A stretch of 64,000 bases of DNA from JAFAXD01 sp963833605 (GTDB lineage Bacteria > Pseudomonadota > Alphaproteobacteria > Rhizobiales > Xanthobacteraceae): NCBI GenBank assembly GCA_963833605.1, contig CAWHYZ010000007.1:1-64000 (forward strand). Direction: 5' to 3'. Under the pieces are notes generated by a model. That model was not told the origin of the DNA. It did no database searches and saw only the letters and a program-made list of their open reading frames with translations. The translations under genes and the position numbers were made by a program. This document shows positions 45,519 to 55,461 of the stretch, piece after piece (position 1 is the first letter of the stretch; the number at the start of each line of letters is the position of its first letter).

Positions 45519-45773
45519 ATCGGGTTAGGGGCTAGATCTATGAGTTTATTGTTGTTTTTATCTCAGGTTTCGACGCGAGCAGGCTGCGGGTTTGGTCGGA
45601 ATCAAAATCTACCGCTCTTGGTGTGACCTACCGCATACCGGGTTTCGCTCCGCGCGAGGCAACCTGCATAGGCGGTGCTGCGGTAGGCGCATAACTACAT
45701 TGCACTGCACACATTATGTTGCTGCAACGCAGCATGGATGCGATACTGCCCGCAACCAAGGGAACCAGAACAG

Positions 45774-46073
45774 ATGAGCAGTGCCTGGAAGACCAAATAC
45801 GGCAAGCGGCGCGTCAAGCACGAGCCGCCCACCCTCGACGACGCGATTTTCGCGGCGCGGGGCCTGACCGACAACGTGCAACAGCAGGTCGAGATCGCCG
45901 CATCGCTGATCGGGCTGTCACCGGATGAGGTCAGGCCGGCGGTGCTCAAGTCCGCCCAGGGCGCGAAGCAACTGACCCTCGTACAGCCGACCAGCGGACG
46001 CTCACAGCGCACCGTCGTGGTCGAACGAATCGCGACGCGCCGGCCGGCCGACCGGCGCCGCGTCGGCTCGTGA
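45774..46073 (+). CDS. Conserved hypothetical protein
   Basis: A 99-aa basic protein: MSSAWKTKYGKRRVKHEPPT, LDDAIFAARGLTDNVQQQVE, IAASLIGLSPDEVRPAVLKS. The KTKYGxRRVKxEPPTL...AI.AA.GLTD pattern is a small conserved protein of Hyphomicrobiales without assigned role. C-terminal part is Arg/Thr rich. ATG 45,774 is used; no strong Shine-Dalgarno sequence. Confidence 0.65.
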   Translation: MSSAWKTKYGKRRVKHEPPTLDDAIFAARGLTDNVQQQVEIAASLIGLSPDEVRPAVLKSAQGAKQLTLVQPTSGRSQRTVVVERIATRRPADRRRVGS

Positions 46074-46178
46074 AGAGATCTTGTGAGCGTCGCGTCGGGG
46101 GGGCGCGATCCAAGCTGGCCATTGCCGACTTGGACCGGGGCGCGCCTTGCTTCGCTCGACCCGAGCTGAGGGAGCGGG

Positions 46179-46319
46179 TTACGGCTTTTTGCCGATCGCG
46201 CTGGTCATAGGGGCGCGCTCTCCCTGGGCTGCGGCTTTGTAGGCCGAGACCTTGGTTTTCGGCTTGTCCGACTTGGGTTTCTTCTTCTCCTTGCTGGTTC
46301 GCATCTGACCTTTGGCCAT
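46179..46319 (-). CDS. 46-aa lysine-rich conserved protein
   Basis: MAKGQMRTSKEKKKPKSDKP then KTKVSAYKAAAQGERAPMTS. The MAKGQxRxxKExKKPK opening is a recognisable small family in alphaproteobacteria. It is highly basic, and function is unknown. GGAGG lies a few bases upstream of the ATG. It is followed by no partner gene. Confidence 0.7.
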   Translation of the reverse strand: MAKGQMRTSKEKKKPKSDKPKTKVSAYKAAAQGERAPMTSAIGKKP

Positions 46320-46344
46320 GGGCTGCCTCCTGTGCTGTCGTGGG

Positions 46345-46941
46345 TCACGCTTTATGACGCCTCGCCGGCTTCGCGGCTTGTTTCTTTCCGGGTTTGACGC
46401 CTTTCGCCGACTGTCTGGTCTTGCCGACGGCCTTGGCGGCGGATTTCTGCTTGCCGGCGGCCCTTTGTGATGAGGCGGCATGGCGCGCACGCGTGCCGCC
46501 GCGGCTGCGTCCCGCAAAATGCTTGCCGCCCCGCCCGCGCCGTCCCGCGAAGCGCTTACCGCTGGGGGCTGCAGCAGCGCGCTCAGCGGCGCGGGCGTCA
46601 GCGGCCGCCTCCTCGGCTGCGGCCTTGGCGGCGGCCTCTTGGGCGGCCTGCACTTCCCGCATGGCCTCGCCCAGCCGGTCGGTCTTCTTGGCCACGAATG
46701 GGACCGGCGCGTCATCGGTCTTCACCGGCCAGCGCGATCCAATCATGCCCTTGGGGGATTGGTCGGCCGCATCCTTTGCGGCCTGCTCGGTCGGGTCCGT
46801 CGGCACTGCCTCGGGCGCCGGCGTCGTGCCCTCGTCCTGAACGGCAGGCTCTTGCGCGAGCACGGGCGCGGGCCCTGCCAACAGCAGGGCCATCACCACT
46901 GCAAGGCACTGGCCACCAGTTCGCAACCGCAACCTCCGCAA
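46345..46941 (-). CDS. Exported Ala/Lys-rich protein
   Basis: A 198-aa protein with signal peptide (LRLRTGGQCLAVVMALLLAG, cleavage near PVLAQE at about residue 30). The mature N-terminal half is acidic and Pro-rich (DEGTTPAPEAVPTDPTEQAA). A long Ala-rich helix (EVQAAQEAAAKAAAEEAAAD) follows, then a very basic Gly/Arg/Lys tail. It is likely periplasmic, perhaps binding DNA, phospholipid or cell wall, but this is guesswork. No domain recognised. Confidence 0.6.
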   Translation of the reverse strand: MRRLRLRTGGQCLAVVMALLLAGPAPVLAQEPAVQDEGTTPAPEAVPTDPTEQAAKDAADQSPKGMIGSRWPVKTDDAPVPFVAKKTDRLGEAMREVQAAQEAAAKAAAEEAAADARAAERAAAAPSGKRFAGRRGRGGKHFAGRSRGGTRARHAASSQRAAGKQKSAAKAVGKTRQSAKGVKPGKKQAAKPARRHKA

Positions 46942-47011
46942 CAGCCCAGCCTAACACAGGACATCGGCACGTGTTCAGGTAGATGAGGACGGCTGTCGTC
47001 CACCCTCTGCT

Positions 47012-47968
47012 TTACTTGATCGCCTGCGGGTTGATCGGCGAGCCAGTGCCGCCGGTAATGACCAGCGGCGGTCCGCAGAAGAAGAACTCGTAGACCTTGT
47101 CGGCGGCGCAGTCCTCCGCCAGTTCCTTGAGGTAGAACATCTCGCCCATGGTCAACCCCATGGCGGGGATCACGACCCAATGCCAGGGTTGGTTCGCCTC
47201 CTTGGTCTCGTTCGGCCGCACCTCCACCCCCCAGGTGTCGGTGCAGATCGCGGCGATCTCCTTCGCCTGGCACCAGTAGCAGTTCTCGAACTTCACGCCA
47301 GGGGCATCGCCGCCCGCGTAGGCGCCCCAGTTTCCTTGCTTGAGACAGCGCTCCATCTGACCGGTGCGCACGATGACGAAATCGCCGCGCCGAACCTCGA
47401 CCTTCTGGGCGCGCGCGCAGCGATCGAGTTCGTCGTTGGCAATGCCATAGCCGTCCGGCAGCCAGTCCATATTCTTGAAGCGCGGGATGTCGAGCAGGAC
47501 GCCGCGGCCGACCATCCTGCTCTTGGAGTGCTCGATGCCGAGTTTGGCGAGGCCGTTACTGTCGACCATGCGCGCGTCATGGCCGTTGTACATCTTCTCC
47601 TCGTAGAAGATGTGGCCGAGCGAGTCCCAGTGGGTCGCGCATTGGACCGGCATGTTGATGGCGTCGTCGGCGTAGCGGATGTTGGGTACCACGTCCTGGC
47701 GTCCGGCAACCGCGTCGGTGCCGGTCGCCAGCATGGTGTGGATCGGGTTCCAGCGCCCGCCGAACAGCCCGGTCTGCGGTCCGTTGCGATCGAGCGGGAT
47801 GCCGAGTGCGAACACCTTGCCGTGCCGGATCAGACCGGCGGCGCGCACGATGTCCTCGGGCCGCACGTGATTGAGGGTACCGATCTGATCGTCGGCGCCC
47901 CAGCGGCCCCAGTTCTTGAGCTTCTCGGTCGCCTCCGCGATCGCCTTCTTGCCGACGGTGATGTTCAT
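47012..47968 (-). CDS. Cyclase-family hydrolase (PF04199)
   Basis: A 318-aa metal-dependent hydrolase. Metal site CATHWDSLGHIFY (His-Trp-Asp-His variant of the HxGTHxDxxxH motif), and a later DTWGVEVRPNE segment with acidic ligands. The family includes kynurenine formamidase and other amide or lactone hydrolases. It follows the molybdenum hydroxylase large subunit gene with a 14-bp gap, so probably acts on the hydroxylated ring product. Start ATG 47,968. Length is typical of the longer cyclase subgroup. Confidence 0.85.
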   Translation of the reverse strand: MNITVGKKAIAEATEKLKNWGRWGADDQIGTLNHVRPEDIVRAAGLIRHGKVFALGIPLDRNGPQTGLFGGRWNPIHTMLATGTDAVAGRQDVVPNIRYADDAINMPVQCATHWDSLGHIFYEEKMYNGHDARMVDSNGLAKLGIEHSKSRMVGRGVLLDIPRFKNMDWLPDGYGIANDELDRCARAQKVEVRRGDFVIVRTGQMERCLKQGNWGAYAGGDAPGVKFENCYWCQAKEIAAICTDTWGVEVRPNETKEANQPWHWVVIPAMGLTMGEMFYLKELAEDCAADKVYEFFFCGPPLVITGGTGSPINPQAIK

Positions 47969-47982
47969 CGCTTACTCCCGCA

Positions 47983-50384
47983 CTAGATCTTCCGCAGTGC
48001 TCTCAACACTACATCAGGCGTGATCGGAATTTCCGTGATCGGCAGCGCGCCGAGTGGACGGAGCGCGTCGTTGACGGCGTTCATGATCGCGCCGGAGGCG
48101 CCGGCGGTGCCGGCCTCGCCGGCGCCCTTGGCGCCGAGTTCGGAGTCCGCCGTCGGCGTGACCACGTGGTCGACCTCGATGTCCGGCATTTCCGGCGCCA
48201 TCGGCACCAGATAATCCGCCATCGTGCCGTTCAGGAGTTGCCCGCGCTCGTCATAGACGCAGTGCTCGAACAGAGCCGCGCCGATTCCCTGCACAACCCC
48301 GCCACGGATCTGTTCGTCCACCAGCTGCGGATTGATCACCGTGCCGCAATCCTCCACGCACCAGTGCTTCAACAATTTGATGAACCCGGTGTCGGTATCG
48401 ACCTCGAGGTAGCTCGCCTGCACGCCGTTGGTGAATGCAAATGCAAACGCGCGCGGCACGTAGTGGCGGGTCGCGACCATCTCGGCCTGGAACCCAGGCG
48501 GCAGCGTATCGGGGCGGAAGTAGACGACGCGCGCAACCTCGTCGAGGCCGATGCGCTCACGGCCGGTGTCGGCGTCGACGATCATTCCGTTCGCGATATC
48601 GAGTGCGCGCGGGTCGGCCTGCAGGATCGAGGCCGCGGCGGCGAGCACGTTCTGGCGCAGCGCTTTTCCGGCCTGCCAGGCGGCCTCGCCGCCGATGCCG
48701 GCGGCGCGCGATGCCCAGGTGCCGCCGCCGTAGGGAACATTGTCGGTGTCGCCGGTGACGACGCGCACGCGCTCGATCGGCACGCCGAACGCGGTCGCGA
48801 CGCACTGCGCGATCACCGCCTCGGCGCCCTGACCCTGCTCGGTCACGCCGGTCGCGCAGAAAATCGCGCCGGTCGCATCGAGCCGCACGGTCGCGCCGTC
48901 CTGGGCCGAAATGCGCGCGCCGCCGACCCCGTAGAAAGCGGCGGACGGGTTGGTCACTTCGATGAATGACGCAAAGCCGATGCCGCGATGAATGCCGCGC
49001 GCGCGCATGTGCTGCTTGCTCGGCGCGCAGCCCGGCGTAGTTCATCATGGCGTATCGAGGCGGGCGAGGCAGGCGTGGTGGGACAACGCCTCGAACTTGA
49101 TGCCGGATGGCCCCGACGCCGGATAGGCATCGTCGGGGATCAGGTTGCGCCGACGGAGTTCCAGCGGGTCCATGCCGATCTTGGCAGCGGCAAGTTCGAC
49201 CAGGCCCTCGGTCACCGAGGTGGCGATCGGGTGTCCGACCGCGCGGTACTGGCACATGACGTTCTTGTTCTGAAACACCACTCGCGCCCGCGCCCGGTAG
49301 TTCGGGCAGGTGTAGGGGCCACCCACGAGATTCACCACCTGGTTGGCCTCGATCCCGCTGGTACGCGGATAGACCGAATAGGGTCCGATGCCGGTGAGGT
49401 CGTCGATCTCCCAGGCCGTGATGGTGCCGTCGCGTTTCACCCCGATCCTGGCGTTCACCCGGTGGTCGCGCGCATGGATATCGGTGATGAAGCTCTCCAG
49501 CCGGTCGGCGACGAATTTCACCGGGCGCCGCAGGAGTTTCGTGAGCGCCACCGTCGCCATCTCGTCCGCATAGGTATGCACCTTGATGCCGAATGAGCCG
49601 CCCACATCCTTGGTCAAAACACGCACTTGGTGCTCCTCGAGCCCCAGATGCTTGGCGAACAGGTTCTGCATCATGTGCGGCGCCTGGGTGCCCTGATAGA
49701 CCGTGAGGCGCTGCTCGCCCGGGTTCCAGTCGGCCACGATGGCGCGCGGTTCGTTGGTGACGCCGGTGTGGCGTCCGAAGCGGAACGTGGTCTCGACGAT
49801 TGCGTCGGCGTCGGCAAAGCCCTGATCGGGATCGACCCGCCTCGTGCTTGCGCTCGAACGTGAGGTTGTCGCCGAGGTCGGCGTGGATCACTGGCGTCGC
49901 CGGATCGAGCGCGGTCTCCGCATCGGTAACCGGAGGCAGTTCTTCGTACGCGACCTGTACGCGCTCGCAGGCATCTTCCGCCAGCGCGCGCGTGCGGGCC
50001 ACCACGGCGCAGACGGCCTCGCCTTGCCAGCACGCGCGGTCGATCGCGATCGCATGCTGCGGCGCCGATTTGATGCCCTTGAGATGGGTCAGCACCCCGA
50101 CCCATGGGCTCATCACTTTGGCCAGTTCCGCGCCCGGTGACGATTGCGATCACGCCCGCGGCTTGTTTGGCTTCAGTCGCGTCGATCGCGTTGATGCGCG
50201 CATGCGCATGCGGCGAGCGCACGAACGCCACGTGCACCATGCGGGGCAGCGTCACGTCGCTCACATATTGGCCGCGTCCTTGCGTGAGCCGCGCCAGATT
50301 GGGCCGCGGCACCGAGCGGCCGATATAGGAGTTCGGTCGGTCGAGGGCGGTCGGAACGGCGGGCAGATCGGTGGTGAGTTTCAT
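47983..50384 (-). CDS. Molybdenum hydroxylase large subunit (several frameshifts)
   Basis: Xanthine dehydrogenase/CO dehydrogenase-type molybdopterin subunit of about 800 aa. It reads in order through separate frames: NSYIGRSVPRPNLARLTQGR; MSPWVGVLTHLKGIKSAPQH; ADWNPGEQRLTVYQGTQAPH with DVGGSFGIK; GIHRGIGFASFIEVTNPSAA to the end. The breaks near 50,130 and 49,842 fit extra G (GGGC for GGC, GGGT for GGT); two more are near 49,050 and 49,015. The catalytic Glu region GAKGAGEAGTAGASGAI is intact. Its start overlaps the iron-sulfur gene by ATGA. It probably hydroxylates an aromatic or N-heterocyclic ring; substrate unknown. Confidence 0.85.
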
Positions 50385-50871
50385 CGCGTCCGCCTCGTGC
50401 GCGCCAATGCGACCTCTTCCACGGCGTCCACGATCGCGTGGTAGCCGGTGCATCGGCAATAATTTCCCGACAGGTGCGTCGCGGATCGCCTCGCGTGACG
50501 GGGCGCCGTTGCTGCGGGCCAGCAATTCCTGCGCGGTCAACAACATGCCGGGCGTACAGAAGCCGCATTGCAGCGCGTTGCGCTCACAGAACGCCGCCTG
50601 CAGGTCGGCGATTTCGCCGCTATCGGACACGCCCTCGATGGTTTCGATCCTGCATCCGGCGCACTGCACGACCAGCAGCAGGCAGCCGCGCACGATCGTG
50701 CCGTCGACGCGTACCGTGCAAGCGCCGCAGACCCCGTGCTCGCAACCCACGTGGCTGCCGGTCAGCTGCAAATCCTCGCGCAGGAAATCGACCAGGTTCT
50801 GACGCGGCTCGACCTGCGCGCGCACCTCCTCGCCATTGACCGTGAACGCGATGTCGAATTCGATCGCTCAT
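50381..50871 (-). CDS. Molybdenum hydroxylase [2Fe-2S] subunit (two frameshifts)
   Basis: About 163 aa. Plant-type ferredoxin Cys cluster GCEHGVCGACTV, then the four-Cys helical domain CGFCTPGML and, after a shift near 50,478, GNYCRCTGYHAIVDAVEEVA. A second shift lies near 50,857, between the start MSDRI and EFDIAFTVNGEEVRA. It passes electrons from the molybdenum centre to FAD. Start overlaps the FAD gene stop (ATGA at 50,868-50,871) and its stop overlaps the large subunit start, so the three genes are translationally coupled. Confidence 0.85.
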
Positions 50872-51711
50872 GCATGCCCACCCAGCTGCCCGGCCACGCG
50901 ACGCAACAGCACGCCCGCCAGATGATGCTTGGCGGCGGCGCTCGCGTGCACGTCGTCGTGGGGGGAAAGGTCGTGAACGAGGGCTGCGACCGCGCCGTCG
51001 AGGTCGCCGCGCTCGAGCGCGGTTTCGGCGCTGCGGGCGCGGATCGGCGTTGCGCCCACGCCGAAATAGGCAAGCCTGATGATCGCGCGCTCCACCGGCC
51101 TGCGCGCGCTCCGCCGCGGCCAGCCCAACCAGCGCGTAGTCGCCGTGACGCCGCGCCAGTTCGGCAAATCCGAAGCGGTCTTGCGGTCGGGCTACCGGTA
51201 TCCGGATGGCGGTGAGGACCTCGCCGTCGGCCAAAGCGGTCTCGAACAGGCCCTTGAAAAATACCTCGGCCTTGACCGTGCGCTTGCCGGCAGGGCCGGC
51301 GATGTCGACCTCGCCGTCGAGCGCGAGCAGACAGGCAGGCAATTCCGCCGCCGGGTCGGCAAGGGCGATCGATCCGCCGACGGTACCGCGGTTGCGAATC
51401 GCCGGATGGGCAATGTGCGGTATGGCGGCGGCGAGCAATGGTGCCAACTGCGCGACCTCGGAACTGTGCTCGGCCTGCACGTAGCGCACCAGGGCGCCAA
51501 GTTCGATCTGGCCGTTGTGGCGCCCAATCTGCCCGAGTTCGGGCAACCCGTTGATGTCGACCAGTAGCGCGGGAACTGACAGCCGCATGTTGAGCGTGGC
51601 AATGAGGCTCTGTCCGCCGGCGAGGATTTTCGCCTCCGGCGTGCCGCTCAAGAGCGCGATCGCGTGATCGAGCGAACGGGCTTTTGCATAGGCGAACGGC
51701 GCCGGTTTCAC
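50868..51711 (-). CDS. Molybdenum hydroxylase FAD subunit (one frameshift)
   Basis: About 280 aa. FAD_binding_5 motifs: AKILAGGQSLIATLNMRLSV (about 29-48) and AIRNRGTVGGSIALADPAAE (about 104-123). The CO-dehydrogenase C-terminal domain is reached after a single extra base near 51,097 (VERAIIRLAYFGVGATPIRA to AGQLGGHA). First gene of the operon FAD, [2Fe-2S], molybdenum subunit, cyclase-family hydrolase. Start ATG 51,711. The 186-bp gap to the divergent FAH gene holds the promoters. Confidence 0.87.
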
Positions 51712-51897
51712 CTGGACATCTCCCCACTGCGTCTCTTTGTTGGGTTTGATAGCACCGAACGCCCAGCGGCGGCGAGGGCCACATCGCCCTTGAAATAGGT
51801 CGTGCCGCAGTGTTTCCCTGCAACTCAGGCTTGTTTCGGAAGCGTCGGTCTCGGTTTTCCGATAAGAACCTGCCTATTGATTCGTATGAGGTGCACA

Positions 51898-52758
51898 ATG
51901 CGGCTTGCAAGCTTCACGGCCCGTGGACGGACCACTTTTGGCGTGGTCGAGGGTGAGGGCGTCATCGACCTGCGGCTGCGGTTCGGTGTGCGCTACACGA
52001 CGCTGCTCGAACTGCTGCGCGCCGGCGCGTTGCACGAGGTCAAGCCGGCGATCACCGGAGTGCGGGCGGATTTCCCGCTTGCCGAAGTCGAGTTGCTCCC
52101 GCCGATCCTGGCGCCGGAGAAGATCCTCTGCATCGGCATCAACTACAACCGCGACTCGGAATACAAAGGTCAGAACCTGAAGGAGACCGGCTATCCCAGC
52201 ATGTTCTACCGCCATCCGGGATCGCTGGTCGGCCAGAACCATCCGATCATCCTGCCGAAGGAATCCGATCAGCTCGACTACGAGGGCGAGATTGCGTTGG
52301 TGATCGGGCACGAATGCAAAAAGGTCCCGAAGGAGCGCGCGCTCGATTACGTCGCCGGCCTGACGCTGTGCAACGAGGGCTGCCTGCGCGATTGGATGCG
52401 GCATGGCAAATTCAACGTCACGCAGGGCAAGAACTTTGATGCATCGGGCGCGATCGGTCCGTGGATTGTGACGACCGATGAGCTTGATCCGGCGCGCGAC
52501 CTGCATCTCACCACCAGGGTCAATGGCGAGTTGCGCCAGGACACGACCACCGCGTTGATGATGCTGTCGTTCGCCGACCTGATCGCGTACGTGACGCGCT
52601 TCATGACGCTTAAGCCGGGCGACATCATCTCGACGGGAACGCCGGTCGGTAGCGGCATGGGGTTCGACCCGCCCAAATGGCTCAAGGAAGGCGATACCGT
52701 GGAGATCACCGTGCCGGAGATCGGGACGCTGAGGAACACGGTCGTCGCGGAACACTAG
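51898..52758 (+). CDS. Fumarylacetoacetate hydrolase-family protein
   Basis: 286 aa. FAH fold: metal ligands in DYEGEIALVIG (Glu-x-Glu), LCNEGCLRDWM (Asp), and family blocks ILCIGINYNRDSEYKGQN, QGKNFDASGAIGPW and ISTGTPVGSGMGFDPP. Members cleave C-C bonds or isomerise oxo-acids in aromatic catabolism. ATG 51,898 is chosen (GAGGTG 5 bp upstream) rather than an upstream start. It is divergent from the molybdenum hydroxylase operon and followed after 42 bp by the aroE-like gene. Reaction on acylpyruvates is plausible. Confidence 0.9.
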   Translation: MRLASFTARGRTTFGVVEGEGVIDLRLRFGVRYTTLLELLRAGALHEVKPAITGVRADFPLAEVELLPPILAPEKILCIGINYNRDSEYKGQNLKETGYPSMFYRHPGSLVGQNHPIILPKESDQLDYEGEIALVIGHECKKVPKERALDYVAGLTLCNEGCLRDWMRHGKFNVTQGKNFDASGAIGPWIVTTDELDPARDLHLTTRVNGELRQDTTTALMMLSFADLIAYVTRFMTLKPGDIISTGTPVGSGMGFDPPKWLKEGDTVEITVPEIGTLRNTVVAEH

Positions 52759-52800
52759 CGGCCGCCGTCTTGCCGCCGGTGACGCGCCGCAGAGGGCTCG

Positions 52801-53635
52801 ATGACGCAAATCCGCAAAGCCTGCTTGATCGGCTGGCCGGCCGGACACTCGCGCTCGCCGCTCATTCACAACTACTGGATCCGGCAGCACGGCATTGCGG
52901 GTGAATATGTGGCGCAGGCGGTGCCGCCGGAGCAGTTCCCAGATTTCGTGAAGACGCTGGCGAGCCGAGGCTTTGTTGGAGCCAACGTCACCATTCCGCA
53001 CAAGGAAGTCGCGCTCCGACTTTCGGCCCCCGACGACCGTGCCTATGCGGTCGGCGCCGCCAATACGCTCTGGCTCGAAGAAGGCCGCCTGCGTTCGACC
53101 AACACGGACGTGGAGGGCTTTCTGGAAAACCTTGATGCCGCCGCCCCGGGCTGGGACGCGACCGCGGATGCGGTGGTGCTTGGCGCCGGCGGTTCGGCTC
53201 GCGCCGTGGTCTTCGGCTTGGTCGAGCGTGGGATCAAGCGCGTTCATGTCATCAACCGGACACCCGAGCGCGCCCAGGCCTTGCGGGCGCGTTTCGGCGA
53301 GACGGTGCGTCCGGCGAACGCGCCGGAGCTGGCCGGACTGCTCGCAACAGCTGGCCTTCTGGTCAACACGACGTCGCTCAGGTATGCGCGGCCAGCCCTC
53401 GCTCGATGTCGATCTTCGACCGTTGCGCAGGGGGGCCGTCGTCGCCGACCTCGTTTATGTCCCCCTCGAAACCGGGCTGCTTAAGGCCGCGCGGGCGCAA
53501 GCACATCTCGTTGCCGATGGGCTCGGCATGCTCCTGCATCAGGCAATCCGTGGCTTCTCGCTCTGGTTCGGCACGCGTCCCCAAATTACCGCCGAACTGC
53601 GGGCGCTGGTCGAGGCTGACCTCGCCAAGACGTGA
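52801..53635 (+). CDS. aroE: Shikimate dehydrogenase-like protein (one frameshift)
   Basis: About 277 aa after removing one extra base near 53,383. AroE blocks: GWPAGHSRSPLIHN (about 11-24), NVTIPHKE (catalytic Lys), GAANTLW, the NADP-binding GAGGSARAV, and after the shift MRGQPSLDVDLRPL, GMLLHQAIRGFSLWFG. AroE reduces 3-dehydroshikimate in aromatic amino acid synthesis; paralogs such as quinate dehydrogenases act in catabolism. Its location beside FAH-family and molybdenum hydroxylase genes leaves a catabolic paralog possible. Start ATG 52,801. Confidence 0.87.
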
Positions 53636-53798
53636 TTTCCGCGCCACCGCGTTTGCGACCAAGCTGCGGGTCCTGCGGGGCGCCAACGGCGGCGACTATG
53701 CTGCTCGGAAGCGGATTGCGACAACCGGAATAAATCAATCGGTTTGCGGGTTCATCCAGGGACGCAGCGACGCGCTGCGCCACAAAGGGAGGACGATC

Positions 53799-54413
53799 AT
53801 GGGTCAAGTCACACGGTGGGCCATCGGCGCTGCCGCAATGGGATTGATCTTGGTGGCCACGACCGCGTTTGCGCAAGAGCGCGTCCGCGTCCGCGGTACG
53901 ATCGAAAAGGTCGACGGCAATGTGCTGATGGTGAAGACGCGCGAGGGCCAGGACGTCAAAGTCAAGCTCGCCGACAACGCGAGGGTACTTGGCATCCAGA
54001 AAGCGTCGATCGACGACATCAAGCAGGGCAACTACATCGGCGTTTCGGCGATGCCGCAGACCGATGGCAGCCAGAAGGCCTTGCACGTGCACATCTTTCT
54101 TGACGCCATGCGCGGCGTGGCGGAGGGCTTCGGCCCATGGGACGTGCGGCCCAACAGCACCATGACCAACGCCACGGTCGACACCATGGTAACCGGCACC
54201 GACGGCCGGACCATCATGGTCAAATACAAGGACGGGGAGAAGAAGATCGTCGTCCCGCCCGATGCGCCCATCGTCAAATACGTCCCGGGCAACAAGGACG
54301 AGCTCAAGCCCGGCGCCAAGATTTTCATCGTCGCGGCGATCAAGCAACCCGACGGCACGCTCGAAGCACCCAACGTCTCGGTGGGGCTTAATGGTCTGAC
54401 GCCGCCGATGTAG
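53799..54413 (+). CDS. Exported DUF5666-like protein, paralog 1
   Basis: A 204-aa protein with signal peptide (GQVTRWAIGAAAMGLILVAT, cleavage after TAFA). The mature part opens RVRVRGTIEKVDGNVLMVKT, the DUF5666-like beta-barrel seen in many periplasmic proteins, then AMPQTDGSQKALHVHIFLDA, MVKYKDGEKKIVVPPDAPI and PGNKDELKPGAKIFI. GGGAGG is 7 bp before ATG 53,799. The next gene encodes a clear paralog, so the pair arose by tandem duplication. Function unknown; location periplasm. Confidence 0.8.
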   Translation: MGQVTRWAIGAAAMGLILVATTAFAQERVRVRGTIEKVDGNVLMVKTREGQDVKVKLADNARVLGIQKASIDDIKQGNYIGVSAMPQTDGSQKALHVHIFLDAMRGVAEGFGPWDVRPNSTMTNATVDTMVTGTDGRTIMVKYKDGEKKIVVPPDAPIVKYVPGNKDELKPGAKIFIVAAIKQPDGTLEAPNVSVGLNGLTPPM

Positions 54414-54504
54414 GCGGCTCGGCGAATGGTTTGCGTGCGCGCGCGTCGTCCAGGTCGGATGACGCGCGATTGTTTGATTGAGACATATTTGATTGGAGGA
54501 CAGG

Positions 54505-55107
54505 ATGAATAGCACAGCAGGGTGGGTCCTGGGCGGAGCTCTGGCGGTGGCGCTCGCCATATCGGCTGCCTTCGCCCAAAAGCCAACGCGCATCCGGGGC
54601 ACCATCGAACGCGTCGACGGCTCGACCCTGACGGTGCGGGCCGGCGAAGCGGGCGAACTGAAGCTCAATCTCGCCGACGGTGCGAAGGTCTACGGCGTCG
54701 TCAAGGCGTCCCCGGCCGACATCAAGCCCGGGGCCTATGTCGGCGTCGGTGCCATGCCGCAGACCGACGGAAGCCAGAAGGCGATCCAAATCATGATCTT
54801 TGCCGAATCGATGCGCGGCATCGGCGAGGGACACCGGCCTTGGGATCGACCCGGCGCAACCATGACCAACGGCACGGTCGACGCGACGGTCGGCAGCGTC
54901 GAGGGCCAGACATTCACGGTCAAATACAAGGACGGCGACAAGAAAATCGTGATCGCGCCAAACTCGGTGATCCGCGCCTACATGGCGGGCAACAAGGACG
55001 AGCTGAAGCCGGGCGCCAATGTCGCGACCTTCGCGGTGAAGAAACCGGACGGCACCTTCGAAACCGCGCGCATCAATGTGGGGCGCGACGGCATCGTGCC
55101 GCAGTGA
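54505..55107 (+). CDS. Exported DUF5666-like protein, paralog 2
   Basis: A 200-aa protein with signal peptide (STAGWVLGGALAVALAISAA, cleavage after FAQ). The same blocks as paralog 1 occur in the same order: TRIRGTIERVDGSTLTVRAG, GVGAMPQTDGSQKAIQIMIF, FTVKYKDGDKKIVIAPNSVI and AGNKDELKPGANV. GGAGG precedes ATG 54,505. About half of the residues match paralog 1 by eye. The two genes are 91 bp apart and probably co-transcribed. Confidence 0.8.
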   Translation: MNSTAGWVLGGALAVALAISAAFAQKPTRIRGTIERVDGSTLTVRAGEAGELKLNLADGAKVYGVVKASPADIKPGAYVGVGAMPQTDGSQKAIQIMIFAESMRGIGEGHRPWDRPGATMTNGTVDATVGSVEGQTFTVKYKDGDKKIVIAPNSVIRAYMAGNKDELKPGANVATFAVKKPDGTFETARINVGRDGIVPQ

Positions 55108-55461
55108 CCGGGTCCCGGCCGGCGCTACTGCTGACCAAATCTTCGGCAAAGATGAAATATTAGGCAGCGGCTGGCCGGCGCTCCCGACGGACGCCGCGGC
55201 CAATGCGGATCGTGCAGTAAATCCAGATATGTAGGTGCGTTCCCGGATGGCACGGGCGTTGCAACCCTGCGGGCCAAAGTTGGCCGGCCGGCCACAGGGG
55301 AGCACGCAAAATGTCCACTTTCGACAATCCCTTCGAATTCCAAAAACAGACTGTCGGGCTGCCCCTGCGGGGGGCACCGAAGTCAAGCCGAGCACGATCA
55401 CGCAGCCCAATCGGCGCCGCAGGTCGTCGCGAGCGGGGGGGAAGATAAGCGCTACGAGGGC
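55108..55461. other. Intergenic stretch before the cyanate operon
   Basis: No gene is supported. It should hold the promoter of the cyanate transporter operon, but I see no strong sigma-70 or sigma-54 match or clear operator. A GC-rich inverted pair GCTGGCCGGCG / CCGGCCGGCGC lies near 55,115-55,185. Confidence 0.35.
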
